From positions 44,664 to 108,663 of the forward strand of contig DATAVE010000124.1 of NCBI GenBank assembly GCA_036267875.1: DNA of 64,000 nucleotides, in the 5' to 3' direction. Under the pieces are notes generated by a model. That model was not told where the DNA came from. It saw only the letters and a program-made list of their open reading frames with translations, and did no database searches. The DNA is from DASZTV01 sp036267875 (lineage in GTDB: Bacteria > Actinomycetota > Actinomycetes > JAFAQI01). Shown piece after piece: positions 10,748-19,108 of the stretch. Position numbers and translations under genes: made by a program. Each line of letters begins with the position of its first letter. Position 1 is the stretch's first letter.

Positions 10748-11208
10748 GACCGACCAGGTGGTACGTGCTGGTCGCCCTCGCCGCCGTTTCGGGCGCAGTG
10801 GGCTATCTGGTCACTCGCTCGTACTACATCGACCTGCCGTCGCCCACGATCTACGCACAGCTGTCGTTGTTCGTGCTGGCGATCGCCGAGGGATACACCG
10901 CATCGCTGACCAAGGCGCGGATCGAGGGGCGGCAAGGCACCCGGCCGATCGACCCGCTCGTCGTCGCGCGGCTGGTTGCGTTGGCCAAGGCATCGTCGAT
11001 CGCCGGCGCGGTGGCCGCCGGCGCGTATGCAGGCTTTCTTGGCTGGGTCGCGCAGATCGACTCGACCACCGCCCATCAGGACGTGCGGACATCGGTGGCG
11101 GGTGTCGCGGCCGGACTTGCGCTGATCGCCGGCGCGCTCTATCTGGAGTGGGCGGGCAGAGTGCCCAAGGTCGAGGACGACAGCGGCGACGTGTCGCCGG
11201 CTCGGTAG
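10744..11208 (+). CDS. DUF3180 membrane protein
   Basis: A 154-residue protein with four hydrophobic segments: about 7-25, 34-50, 82-103 and 118-137. The last is followed by a short acidic tail. It belongs to an actinobacterial family (DUF3180) always found directly after folK, with no known function. The start at 10744 is chosen for the ATGA overlap; longer readings into folK lack support. It closes the co-oriented run from dacB. A role tied to folate is suggested only by position. Confidence 0.85.
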   Translation: MRPTRWYVLVALAAVSGAVGYLVTRSYYIDLPSPTIYAQLSLFVLAIAEGYTASLTKARIEGRQGTRPIDPLVVARLVALAKASSIAGAVAAGAYAGFLGWVAQIDSTTAHQDVRTSVAGVAAGLALIAGALYLEWAGRVPKVEDDSGDVSPAR

Positions 11209-11230
11209 GCCCGCTCAGTAGGCTCAGTCC

Positions 11231-11512
11231 ATGTCCGCCGACTTCGATGCCCTAGATGCGCTGCCCACGAGTGAGCTGCGGGAGCGAGCGTTCGGCAAGG
11301 CAGAGCGCGCCCACGACGTCGGGTTCTTCTGGGACCTCGTGAAGCACCTCGGCGCGAGTGAGTCCATGGGTTCCGATGACGGCTCGGCCGGCGGTCTCGG
11401 CGAAGGCATCAGCGGTGCGATCGATCTGGTCCGCGACCTGCTCGGCCGTCACGAGTCCGAGGCCGAGCCGCTGCTGCGCGCCCGTTACATCGACTACCTG
11501 CTCAAGCCGTGA
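11231..11512 (+). CDS. Conserved small hypothetical protein, 93 residues
   Basis: I do not recognise a domain. The product is acidic, soluble and probably mainly helical: LPTSELRERAFGKAERAHDVGFFWDLVKHL at the start, a Gly/Ser/Asp-rich linker, then an amphipathic C-terminal helix pair. It starts 22 bases after the DUF3180 gene and is probably co-transcribed with it. Codon use matches its neighbours. Similar small proteins are seen beside the fol genes in other actinobacteria. Confidence 0.7.
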   Translation: MSADFDALDALPTSELRERAFGKAERAHDVGFFWDLVKHLGASESMGSDDGSAGGLGEGISGAIDLVRDLLGRHESEAEPLLRARYIDYLLKP

Positions 11513-11567
11513 TCACGGCGTTTGCGTCGGACACGCGCCGTGTGTCTGCCAACTACGCCATGATCAC
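11509..11567. terminator. Inverted repeat between convergent genes, probable bidirectional terminator
   Basis: GTGATCACGGCGT (11509-11521) pairs with ACGCCATGATCAC (11555-11567) with one mismatch, and a smaller ACACG/CGTGT hairpin lies inside. The structure fills the 61-base space between the small hypothetical gene and the ABC ATPase gene, which point at each other. No uridine tract is present. Confidence 0.5.
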
Positions 11568-11573
11568 GCGGGT

Positions 11574-12662
11574 TTAGCGGGTTCTGGCGGCGGCGACGAT
11601 GTCGGTTGCCGCGAGGACGCCGGCGTAGCGGCCCTCGTCAGTGACGATCGCTCCCGGCGCATTGCCGGACAGGATCGCGGCCAGCGCGTGGTCGAGTGAC
11701 GAGCCGAGCTCCGTCGTCGGTGCGGGTTCCACACGGTCGACCGCCGTGCCGTCTCCGGTTGCCGCGCTGCGCGGCAGCCACCCGGTGGGCGTCGTGCCGT
11801 CATTGACGACTGCCCACTGCGAGTCTGCGTCGTCCATCACCTTCGCGCAGTCGGCGAGCCGGTCCGTCGTGGCAACCGAGGGCCACGCCACGAGTCGAGA
11901 CGTGGTGAGGGGCGCAACCGACAGCCGGCGCAACGTTCGCTCCGCGCCGACGAACTCCGCGACGAACGGCGTCGCCGGATCGGACAGCAGCGTCTCGGGC
12001 GCGGCGTACTGCTCCAGGTGGCCACCCTCACGCATCACTGCGATCCGGTCGCCAAGCCGGATCGCCTCGTCGACGTCATGGGTGACGAAGACGACGGTCT
12101 TGCGGACCTGCTCCTGTAGTCGCAGAAACTCGACCTGTAGCCGGTCGCGGGCGACCGGGTCGACCGCACCGAACGGTTCGTCCATCAGCAACACTGGCGG
12201 ATCTGCGGCGAGTGCGCGCGCCACCCCGACTCGTTGCCGCTGACCGCCAGAGAGCTGGTGCGGGTAGCGACCGCCGTGGGTGGCCGGATCGAGACCGACC
12301 AGCTCGAGCAGCTCGCCGACCCGCGCCTTGGTCCTCGTGCGGTCCCAACCCAGCAGCTTCGGGACAGTGGCGATGTTGGCTGCCACCGTCTGGTGCGGGA
12401 AGAGTCCAACCTGCTGGATCACGTAGCCGATGCGCCGACGCAGCTCGACGGGGTCGACCGATGCGACATCCGCGCCGTTCACGGTGATCCGACCGGATGA
12501 CGGCTCGACAAGCCGGTTGATCATTCGCATCGTCGTGGTCTTGCCACAGCCTGACGGTCCGACCAGCACCGCGATCTCGCCGGTGCCGACGTCGAGCGAC
12601 AGCTCGTGGACCGCGACCGTTCCGTCGGGGTAGGTCTTGCCGACGCCTTCGATCGAGATCAT
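11574..12662 (-). CDS. Osmoprotectant (glycine betaine/proline/choline-type) ABC transporter ATP-binding protein
   Basis: The nucleotide-binding subunit of a ProV/OpuCA-type importer, 362 residues from ATG 12662. Walker A is GPSGCGKT (35-42), the Q-loop is QQVGLFPHQT, the signature is LSGGQRQRVGVARA (from 137) and Walker B is LLMDEP. Residues from about 245 form a pair of CBS domains, which in OpuA-type systems sense ionic strength or nucleotides. A GTG at 12701 is an alternative start (375 residues), which would leave two bases to the divergent permease gene. The ATPase is on the opposite strand from its presumed permeases and binding protein, an uncommon split. Confidence 0.9.
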   Translation of the reverse strand: MISIEGVGKTYPDGTVAVHELSLDVGTGEIAVLVGPSGCGKTTTMRMINRLVEPSSGRITVNGADVASVDPVELRRRIGYVIQQVGLFPHQTVAANIATVPKLLGWDRTRTKARVGELLELVGLDPATHGGRYPHQLSGGQRQRVGVARALAADPPVLLMDEPFGAVDPVARDRLQVEFLRLQEQVRKTVVFVTHDVDEAIRLGDRIAVMREGGHLEQYAAPETLLSDPATPFVAEFVGAERTLRRLSVAPLTTSRLVAWPSVATTDRLADCAKVMDDADSQWAVVNDGTTPTGWLPRSAATGDGTAVDRVEPAPTTELGSSLDHALAAILSGNAPGAIVTDEGRYAGVLAATDIVAAARTR

Positions 12663-12703
12663 CGCCTCGCCGCTCTCAGGCGACCGACCGCTAGGTTTCA
12701 CGA

Positions 12704-13390
12704 ATGCGCCTTCCGGGCGGGTTCACGTTTCACAAGCAGGGTGACCCCTGGCTGAGCTGGCACTACATCACTTCGAACAGCCACGCCATCCTCTCGGCCA
12801 CCAGCACCCATGTCACCTTGACCCTCGAGTCGGTCGCGTTAGGGCTACTAGCTGCGATCCCGCTGGCGGCCATCGCCCGGCAACGGTCGTGGTTGCGATC
12901 GCTTGTGCTCAACCTTGGTACGGCGATCTATGCGATCCCTTCGCTCGCCTTCGTTGTGGCGATGATCAAGATCTTCGAGCTCAGCAGCCTGACGGTGATC
13001 ATCCCGCTCGCGTCGTACTCGCTGGTCATCCTCGTTCGCAACATCATCACCGGTCTAGACGAGGTCGATACCGATGCCGTCGACGCGGCTCGGGGGATGG
13101 GAATGTCCAACACCCGGATCTTCGCCACGGTCCGGCTGCCCATGGCGCTGCCGACCGTCATCGCAGGGGTGCGCCTGGCCGTCGTGTCGACGATTGAGCT
13201 TGTCGTGATTGGTGGGTACGTCGGACAGGGCGGCTACGGCTCGAAGATCTTCGAAGCCTTCTCGAACCGCTCGCACACCGAGCTGACGACGTACATCCTG
13301 CTGACGGTCCTGTTAGCGCTGGTCGCCGATCTGATCCTCGTCCTGATTCAGCGGCTCGTCACACCGTGGCGTCGAGGGTTGGCCTCGTGA
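12704..13390 (+). CDS. Osmoprotectant ABC transporter permease (first)
   Basis: A 228-residue BPD-type inner-membrane subunit, ProW/OpuCB-like, with about five to six transmembrane helices. The EAA-like loop GMGMSNTRIFATVRLPMALP contacts the ATPase. The ATG at 12704 is forced: an in-frame stop lies four codons upstream. There is no clear ribosome site before it, so the mRNA may be leaderless or share a very compact divergent promoter with the ATPase gene. Its stop overlaps the next permease start (GTGA). Confidence 0.9.
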   Translation: MRLPGGFTFHKQGDPWLSWHYITSNSHAILSATSTHVTLTLESVALGLLAAIPLAAIARQRSWLRSLVLNLGTAIYAIPSLAFVVAMIKIFELSSLTVIIPLASYSLVILVRNIITGLDEVDTDAVDAARGMGMSNTRIFATVRLPMALPTVIAGVRLAVVSTIELVVIGGYVGQGGYGSKIFEAFSNRSHTELTTYILLTVLLALVADLILVLIQRLVTPWRRGLAS

Positions 13391-14082
13391 GCAGCAACTC
13401 GACGTGGCATCAGCTGACGACCTGGTTCAGCAGCAAGTCGACCTGGTTCGGCGCGAATGGCGCCGCGGGTGTCTTCCACCTGCTCTACCAGCACGTATGG
13501 ATCTCCGCGCTGTCGCTGGCGATCACCTGTGCGATCGGGATTCCGCTTGCGACGCTGCTCGCGCGCTGGCGGGGTGGCGGGTTGGTGGTTACGAGCATCG
13601 CGAACGCGGCCCGGTCGATCCCGATCGTGGGCGTGATGCTGCTGCTTGCGATCGGACCGATCGGCATCGGCACCGAACCGGCGGTGATCGCCCTGGTGAT
13701 CTTCGCGCTGCCGCCGATCGTGACCAACACCTACACCGGCATTCGAAACGTCGACGCAGAGACGAGCCGAGCAGCTGTCGGTATGGGCATGACCAGGTCC
13801 CAGGTGCTGGCGCGCGTCGAGCTGCCGCTGGCGATCCCGCTCATCGCGACCGGCGTCCGCCTAGCGGCAGTGCAGATCTGGGCGACGGCGACTATCGCGG
13901 CGATCATCGGCAGCGGCGGGCTTGGCCAGCTGATCACCGTGGGCTACGCGACGCAGTACTACGGCGAGGTCTACGGCGGGGTGGTGATCATCGCGGTTAC
14001 GGCGGTGCTGCTCGATGCGGCGCTCCAGCGACTGCAGACGGTTGTCCGCCGAAGATTTGGTGCGCAAGCTGTCGCAAGCTAG
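13387..14082 (+). CDS. Osmoprotectant ABC transporter permease (second)
   Basis: A 231-residue permease paralogue that forms a heterodimer with the preceding one, as in OpuCB/OpuCD. It has a hydrophilic N-terminal 35 residues, then about six transmembrane helices and the coupling loop GMGMTRSQVLARVELPLAIP. The start is GTG 13387 in the overlap with the first permease. It is followed after 88 bases by the substrate-binding lipoprotein gene on the same strand. Confidence 0.9.
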   Translation: MSSNSTWHQLTTWFSSKSTWFGANGAAGVFHLLYQHVWISALSLAITCAIGIPLATLLARWRGGGLVVTSIANAARSIPIVGVMLLLAIGPIGIGTEPAVIALVIFALPPIVTNTYTGIRNVDAETSRAAVGMGMTRSQVLARVELPLAIPLIATGVRLAAVQIWATATIAAIIGSGGLGQLITVGYATQYYGEVYGGVVIIAVTAVLLDAALQRLQTVVRRRFGAQAVAS

Positions 14083-14170
14083 GCATAGAGTGATCGGCAA
14101 CGCGGGCTCCGACCCGCCAGACACGCGCGAAGGCGAACGCCGTCGCGGGACACAGAAGGCAGGTTCGGAC

Positions 14171-15163
14171 ATGGCTATCCGTCGATCTCGTTCTTCCACG
14201 GTGGCTCTCGCTGCATCAGCAGCAGCGCTGGCCTTTGTCGCGACCGCATGCGGCTCGTCGAGCAGCGGCGGCAGCCCGGCGGCCGGTGCGTCGTCGAGCC
14301 CGACCCTGCCGGTTTACTGCGACGGCATGACCGGCAGCGGCAAGGTCCTCGTCGCCGCTCAGGGCTTTGCCGAGAACCAGACGCTGGCCGACATCTACGT
14401 CGATGTGCTCAACAAGTGCGGCTACACCGCGAGCGAGCGGACGTTTGCCAGCCGCGAGGCGTACTACCCGCTGGTTCAGAAGGGCAAGATCCAGGTCGTT
14501 CCGGAGTACGCCGCGACGCTGACCGACTTCATCAACGACGCTGCCAACGGCCCGAGCGCGCCGAGCAAGGCGTCGGGCGACATCAACACCACGATGGCCA
14601 ACCTCCGCGCCGAGCTGCCGTCGTCGCTTGCGGTGCTGAACCCAGCCGCCGCCACCGACCGCAATGCCTTCGCCGTGCAGACGACGTTCGCGACGGCCAA
14701 CCACATCACGACGCTGTCGGACCTGGCGGCGTACTCGAAGACCCACCCGCTGACCCTCGCAGGTCCGCCGGAGTGCCCCACGCGGCCGTACTGTGAGCCC
14801 GGTCTCAAGCAGACCTACGGCATGAACATCGCCCACTTCCAGCAGACCGATGAAGACGGCACGCTGACCCGCAAGGCGCTCACCAGTGGCAAGGCGCAGG
14901 TCGGTCTGGTCTTCTCCTCCGACGGTGACCTCTCGGGTGAGGGCTTGACGGTCCTGACCGATGACAAGGACCTGCAGTCCTCGGACAACGTCGTGCCGCT
15001 GGTTGCGAAGTCCCTTGCAGCCGGTGCCGCTGCAGAGGCCCTCAACGCGGTCTCGTCCAAGCTCGACCAGGCAACCCTCGTGGCGCTCAACAAGGCCGTC
15101 GTTGTCGACAAGGGCACGTCCGAGCAGGTGGCAGCTCAGTTCGTCGCCCAAGAGATGCAGTAG
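14171..15163 (+). CDS. Osmoprotectant ABC transporter substrate-binding lipoprotein
   Basis: A 330-residue OpuAC/ProX-type binding protein anchored outside the membrane. The lipobox AFVATAC puts the lipid on Cys27, after a signal with RRSRSS. A Ser/Gly linker precedes the domain, which begins VLVAAQGFAENQTLADIY; the GF-E-N/Q motif is typical of glycine betaine/choline binding proteins. REAYYPLVQKGKIQVVPEY is the usual hinge region. Which osmolyte is bound depends on the aromatic cage, which I cannot resolve here. A bidirectional terminator follows. Confidence 0.92.
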   Translation: MAIRRSRSSTVALAASAAALAFVATACGSSSSGGSPAAGASSSPTLPVYCDGMTGSGKVLVAAQGFAENQTLADIYVDVLNKCGYTASERTFASREAYYPLVQKGKIQVVPEYAATLTDFINDAANGPSAPSKASGDINTTMANLRAELPSSLAVLNPAAATDRNAFAVQTTFATANHITTLSDLAAYSKTHPLTLAGPPECPTRPYCEPGLKQTYGMNIAHFQQTDEDGTLTRKALTSGKAQVGLVFSSDGDLSGEGLTVLTDDKDLQSSDNVVPLVAKSLAAGAAAEALNAVSSKLDQATLVALNKAVVVDKGTSEQVAAQFVAQEMQ

Positions 15164-15173
15164 CAGCAGCGAC

Positions 15174-15208
15174 AATAAGGGGCCCGGGACTGCCTCGGGC
15201 CCCTTATT
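15174..15208. terminator. Bidirectional hairpin terminator
   Basis: AATAAGGGGCCCG (15174-15186) and CGGGCCCCTTATT (15196-15208) form a perfect 13-base stem with a nine-base loop. A/T-rich stem ends on both sides serve both directions. It ends the osmoprotectant operon, and the stop codon of the convergent NuoD-like gene (15204-15206) is inside the right arm. Confidence 0.85.
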
Positions 15209-16349
15209 TGTCTACGTCTCCGATGACGTAGAAGAACGACGCAAGCGCGGTCGTCAGGTCGCGCAGGTGGGTGCCCGGCAGGGCAGCCGCGAGCGCTTGC
15301 ACGTTGTTGAACGACGCAGTGCGCAGCTTCAACCGCCACGGCGTGCGATCGCCTCGCGACACGAGGTAATAGCCGTTGGCGCCGAGCGGGTTCTCGGTCC
15401 AGGCGTAGGTCTCGCCTTCGGGAGTGCGAACGACGTTCGGCAGTCTCACGTCGACCGGTCCGCGCGGCAGGTCGTCGAGCACGTCGAGGCAATGATCGCT
15501 GATGTCCAGCGACACCTCGACTTGGTCGAGCAAGCACTCGTAGCGGGCGAGGGCGTCACCGTCGGTGCGCGTCACGACTCGCAGCACTGACGTCGGCAGC
15601 TCGGCGTAGGCCAGGTAGGGATCGTCGCGCCGCAGATCGATGTCGAGCCCGCTGGCTCGCGCGATGGGACCGGAGACGCCGTACGCCGCCGCGGCGGCGC
15701 TGTCGAGCGTCGCGACGCCTCGTCCCGACGAGCGGAAGTCGTCGTCATCGCGCACCAGCTCGGCGAGCCGCGCGGTGTCGCTGCGCACCTTCGCGACGGC
15801 CAGCCGCGCTTGGTCCAGCCAGCCCTCGGGCAGGTCGGACTTGAGACCGCCGACCTGGTTGAACATGAAGTGGATCCGGCCGCCGCTGGCCTCCTCCATG
15901 ATCGTTTGAATCGTCTCGCGCGCGCCCAGCGCGACGTCGCCGGGAGATTCCGGCTCGATCCCGCAGACGGCACCAGCGAGGAACATCAGGTGACTCAGCA
16001 CGCGGTTGAGCTCGGCGAGCAACGTGCGAGCCCAGCGAGCCCGATCCGGCGCCTCGATCCCGAGCATCCGTTCGACGGCGAGCACCAGCCCCAGCTCGCT
16101 GCCGAACGCCGAGAGCCAGTCGTGCCGGTTCGCCAGCACGAGGATCTGCCGGTAGTCGCGAACCTCGAACAGCTTCTCGGCGCCGCGATGCATGTAGCCG
16201 ACGATCGGGTCGGCGGTGACTACCCGATCGCCCTCGACGGACAACGCAAGCCGCAGCACCCCATGTGCGGCGGGGTGCTGCGGCGCAAGCGTGAGAACGA
16301 TGTCCGCGGTCTCCAGGGGACCGGTCGAGACGGTGAGCTGCTCGGCCAC
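15204..16349 (-). CDS. Orphan NuoD-like (NADH-quinone oxidoreductase 49 kDa subunit) protein
   Basis: A 381-residue homologue of the complex I subunit that lines the quinone pocket, encoded without any other nuo gene nearby. HPAAHG (25-30) keeps the quinone-binding His29, and HRGAEK (54-59) keeps the Arg that is methylated in mitochondrial NDUFS2. His160 in GGRIHFMFN matches the histidine near cluster N2. The position of the essential quinone Tyr (RLDY/RMDY in the family) reads RHDW, with Trp78. The C-terminus ends VIGDVDK instead of the usual FGEVDR. It starts with GTG sharing one base with the upstream gene's stop. It may be a divergent complex I part or have a new role in a membrane hydrogenase-like complex. 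Confidence 0.88.
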   Translation of the reverse strand: MAEQLTVSTGPLETADIVLTLAPQHPAAHGVLRLALSVEGDRVVTADPIVGYMHRGAEKLFEVRDYRQILVLANRHDWLSAFGSELGLVLAVERMLGIEAPDRARWARTLLAELNRVLSHLMFLAGAVCGIEPESPGDVALGARETIQTIMEEASGGRIHFMFNQVGGLKSDLPEGWLDQARLAVAKVRSDTARLAELVRDDDDFRSSGRGVATLDSAAAAAYGVSGPIARASGLDIDLRRDDPYLAYAELPTSVLRVVTRTDGDALARYECLLDQVEVSLDISDHCLDVLDDLPRGPVDVRLPNVVRTPEGETYAWTENPLGANGYYLVSRGDRTPWRLKLRTASFNNVQALAAALPGTHLRDLTTALASFFYVIGDVDK

Positions 16350-17227
16350 TAGCTCGCCGGCGTCAGCATGAAGGCGCGCAGCATGCTCAGCTGCCCGAGG
16401 GGCTCAGGTGGTCCGGTGAGCGGCTCCACATCTCGGCCGCAAAGAAAGTCGACGGCGCCCTCGAGTGTCCCGCTCAGTTGTCCGCTGTCATCGTCGGCGG
16501 CGCTCTTGTCGACCGTCACGGTGATGGTGCCCTTGGCAGGAAGGCCCGCTAGAGAGAAGGTTCGTCCACCATCGGGGCCGATCTCGGCTTGTAGTCGGTA
16601 GGCGCCACCGCCGTCGCCAGAGAGCTGGACGGTCGCGTCGTACCCGCCGCCGATCGCGAGGATTGGCAATGACGCCATCACGAGACCGTAGACGGCAGCG
16701 GCGGTCGACTCCGCCGCCGTCGACTGTTGGGGCTGTCCGAGTGGGATGAGGATGTCGCGCTCGTGAAGCCAGGCATCCCAGAAGACGTGGAGGACGCCGA
16801 TGCTCCACGGCACAGTGCCGTAGACCCACTCGACGTCGGCGGGGCCGGTTCCGCCTCGCTCGTCGACGGCAGCAAGCAGACCGTCGGTCGCGGTATCGAA
16901 CACATCGAGCGTTGCTTCAGGCATCTCATCGGCTGAGTGGCCCATCCAGTCGATGGGCGTCGTCCGAGGATCCATGTCCGATGCGCCGACCTCCGCCGCT
17001 GAGGCTCCCCGCAGCAGCAAGGTCGCTTTGAGCGTCGTGTCACACAGATGTCGTACGACCTCGTGAACGCTCCACTCGGCACAACGGCTTTGGCTGTCCC
17101 AGGCGTCTCGTGACAGGCCGTGCAAGACACCGGAGAGTCGGTGGCGCTGCGCCTGAAGGGCCTCTCGTGCCGCCTGAGACTGGCCCGGTGTCGCTATGCC
17201 CGTCGAGAAGGTGAGCTGCTCAGCCAC
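16349..17227 (-). CDS. DinB/maleylpyruvate isomerase-type (MDMPI_N) metal enzyme
   Basis: A 292-residue protein with a four-helix DinB-like N-terminal domain of the mycothiol-dependent maleylpyruvate isomerase family. The metal ligands appear as His in EVVRHLCD (about 59) and the pair in WLHERD (about 153-156). A mixed C-terminal domain (from about 200, GGAYRLQAEIG onward) follows. Members of this family use mycothiol as co-substrate or carry out unknown thiol transfers. It is upstream of and coupled to the NuoD-like gene by a one-base overlap. The first ten codons of the two genes are nearly identical. The exact reaction is unknown. Confidence 0.75.
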   Translation of the reverse strand: MAEQLTFSTGIATPGQSQAAREALQAQRHRLSGVLHGLSRDAWDSQSRCAEWSVHEVVRHLCDTTLKATLLLRGASAAEVGASDMDPRTTPIDWMGHSADEMPEATLDVFDTATDGLLAAVDERGGTGPADVEWVYGTVPWSIGVLHVFWDAWLHERDILIPLGQPQQSTAAESTAAAVYGLVMASLPILAIGGGYDATVQLSGDGGGAYRLQAEIGPDGGRTFSLAGLPAKGTITVTVDKSAADDDSGQLSGTLEGAVDFLCGRDVEPLTGPPEPLGQLSMLRAFMLTPAS

Positions 17228-17254
17228 GGAGTCACGTTAGTGGCCGAGGTCCGG

Positions 17255-18031
17255 CTACCCCTTCTTCGGCGTCCACTGGAAGTGACGGACCGCGAAGACC
17301 GTTGCCCCGATGCCCCACAGCAGCAGGCTGCCGAGTTGGTGCCAGGCCCAGGCACTTCCGGAGTTCAGCGGTGAGAATGCGCCGTGGTAGTAGAGCGCCA
17401 CGATGAATGGCCGCAGCGGAAGCCAGGCCGCAATGTGCGCCATCGTCCCGGTGATCGGGTACCACGTGCCTGAGATGAACACCAGCACGAAGAAGGGCAC
17501 GTTGACGATCGCCGGTCCCGAGTCGACGTTCGGGATCAGTGTCGACACGGCGACGCCGAGCGCACAGAACGCCACGCTCGCAAGGGCGATAGTCACGGCG
17601 GTCGGCAGGATGTCCTTCGCAGGGAAAGAGATCCCGTAGACCGAGACCGCGAACACGATCGCGACGAGCGACACGGTCGTCGCGACTATTACTGCGCTAC
17701 CGATGATCCCGCCGATGATCGACCAAGCCGGCGCCGGCGTTCCGCGTAGCCGCTTGAGTACGCCTGCTTCGCGTTGGCGTACGAGTGACATCGACACTGA
17801 CATGAGGCAGACGCTCATGACGGCGTAGCTGAGCATGCTCGGCGCGAGATATTGCGCAACGTGTACGCCCGCGCCCAACGCCGTGGCGTCGGTCGCGCCC
17901 CTCGTCGTTCCGACCAGAATGACGAACAGCACGAGAGGGAACATGAACGTGAAGCCGGCAGCCAGCGGATTGCGCCAGTAGCTCTTCTGCTCGTATCGGA
18001 TCTGGCTGCCGACAAGGGCAAGGTCGGTCAT
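17255..18031 (-). CDS. ABC-2 type exporter permease
   Basis: A 258-residue membrane subunit with six predicted helices, of the DrrB/NatB class. EQKSYWRNPLAAGFTFMFPL starts the first helix, and the loop RQREAGVLKRLRGTPAPAW is the characteristic conserved segment after helix 2. It is paired with the ATPase gene by a four-base overlap. Such pairs export antibiotics, lipids or unknown toxic compounds. The neighbouring divergent two-component system makes an inducible stress or drug-efflux role likely, by inference. Confidence 0.9.
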   Translation of the reverse strand: MTDLALVGSQIRYEQKSYWRNPLAAGFTFMFPLVLFVILVGTTRGATDATALGAGVHVAQYLAPSMLSYAVMSVCLMSVSMSLVRQREAGVLKRLRGTPAPAWSIIGGIIGSAVIVATTVSLVAIVFAVSVYGISFPAKDILPTAVTIALASVAFCALGVAVSTLIPNVDSGPAIVNVPFFVLVFISGTWYPITGTMAHIAAWLPLRPFIVALYYHGAFSPLNSGSAWAWHQLGSLLLWGIGATVFAVRHFQWTPKKG

Positions 18032-18951
18032 GACTTGGCTCCGGAGGTTGCTGAGGCCGACTCGTGGTCGACGAGGGAGAGGTAGGTGTCCTCGAGGCTT
18101 GGCCGGGTCGCGATCAGTCCTTCGAGCGGGATCTTTTGCCTCAGCGACCAGGCAGTCAGCGCGTTCAGGTCTTTGATGTCGTCATCGGTCGTGACCTGGC
18201 AGAAGCCGTGACGGTCGATCGTGGCCGGGACGGGAAGACTCATGGGATCGACGCCGTCAGGCAGGCGGAACCTGATCTCGAGCGCCGCGGTGTCGCGACC
18301 GCCGAGTGAGTCCGGTGATCCGGTCGCGACTACCTGACCGTTGCCGAGGACGACGACGTTGTCGGCGAGTGCCTGCGCCTCGTCCATGTAGTGAGTCGTC
18401 AGGATGATTGTCGTACCCAGGGTCCGCAGGTTCTTGACCAGCTGCCAGGCGCCTCGCCTCGCTGAGGGGTCGAAGCCGGTAGTCGGCTCGTCGAGGAAGA
18501 GCAGGCTCGGGTTGCCGATGATTCCGTAAGCCACGTCGAGGCGGCGTTGCTGTCCACCGGACAGCTTGTTGATCCGCGAGGTGGCCTTGTCGGTGAGACC
18601 AACGAGGTCGATGACGTCATCGACATCCCGCGGCGAGGAGTAGAAGCCCGCCGTGCGTCGCAGGGTCTCGCGCACCGTCAAGTACGGATCGGCGGCCGTT
18701 CCCTGGAGCACGATTCCGACTTGCTCGCGCCACGAGCGGTTCGCGTGCCGTGGGTCGGTGCCGAGCACCTCGACGCGTCCACCGTCGCGGTCCTGGTAAC
18801 CCTCGAGGATCTCCAGAGTCGTGGTCTTCCCGGCGCCGTTGGGGCCGAGCAGTGCGACGCACTCGCCTTCGTCCACGGTGAAGCTGACCCCGCGTACAGC
18901 GTGGGTGTCGCCGTAGCTCTTGCGGAGATCGTCGACGACGATCGCTGTCAT
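18028..18951 (-). CDS. ABC exporter ATP-binding protein, DrrA type
   Basis: A 307-residue ATPase. Walker A LLGPNGAGKTT is near residue 34, the signature is LSGGQQRRLDVAYG, and Walker B is LLFLDEPTTGFDP. The C-terminal roughly 90 residues (from about 220) form the small accessory domain common in DrrA/CcmA-like ATPases. It precedes the permease gene and overlaps it. A CTGACGTCAG palindrome lies 30 bases upstream of the start (18981-18990) and may be an operator. Cargo unknown. Confidence 0.93.
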   Translation of the reverse strand: MTAIVVDDLRKSYGDTHAVRGVSFTVDEGECVALLGPNGAGKTTTLEILEGYQDRDGGRVEVLGTDPRHANRSWREQVGIVLQGTAADPYLTVRETLRRTAGFYSSPRDVDDVIDLVGLTDKATSRINKLSGGQQRRLDVAYGIIGNPSLLFLDEPTTGFDPSARRGAWQLVKNLRTLGTTIILTTHYMDEAQALADNVVVLGNGQVVATGSPDSLGGRDTAALEIRFRLPDGVDPMSLPVPATIDRHGFCQVTTDDDIKDLNALTAWSLRQKIPLEGLIATRPSLEDTYLSLVDHESASATSGAKS

Positions 18952-19108
18952 GTCAGGTGCCTTTCCGGTTCTCTGCTGGGCTGACGTCAGGACGTTACTT
19001 GCCCCCGAACAGCGGACTTATCAGGCGTGAGGTGGATGCCGGGTGGACATCGTGGCTCCACCTGTCGCCCGATGTACGACGTGCGGTGATCGCCGTACCG
19101 TCCCTGTC
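18952..19108. promoter_or_regulatory. Divergent promoter region between ABC exporter and two-component system
   Basis: The 157-base region carries two dyads: CTGACGTCAG at 18981-18990, and AGGTGGA (19030-19036) facing TCCACCT (19057-19063) with a 20-base spacer. In DesKR/LiaRS-like systems the response regulator binds such sites to switch on the divergent exporter. That link is inferred from layout only. Confidence 0.45.
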
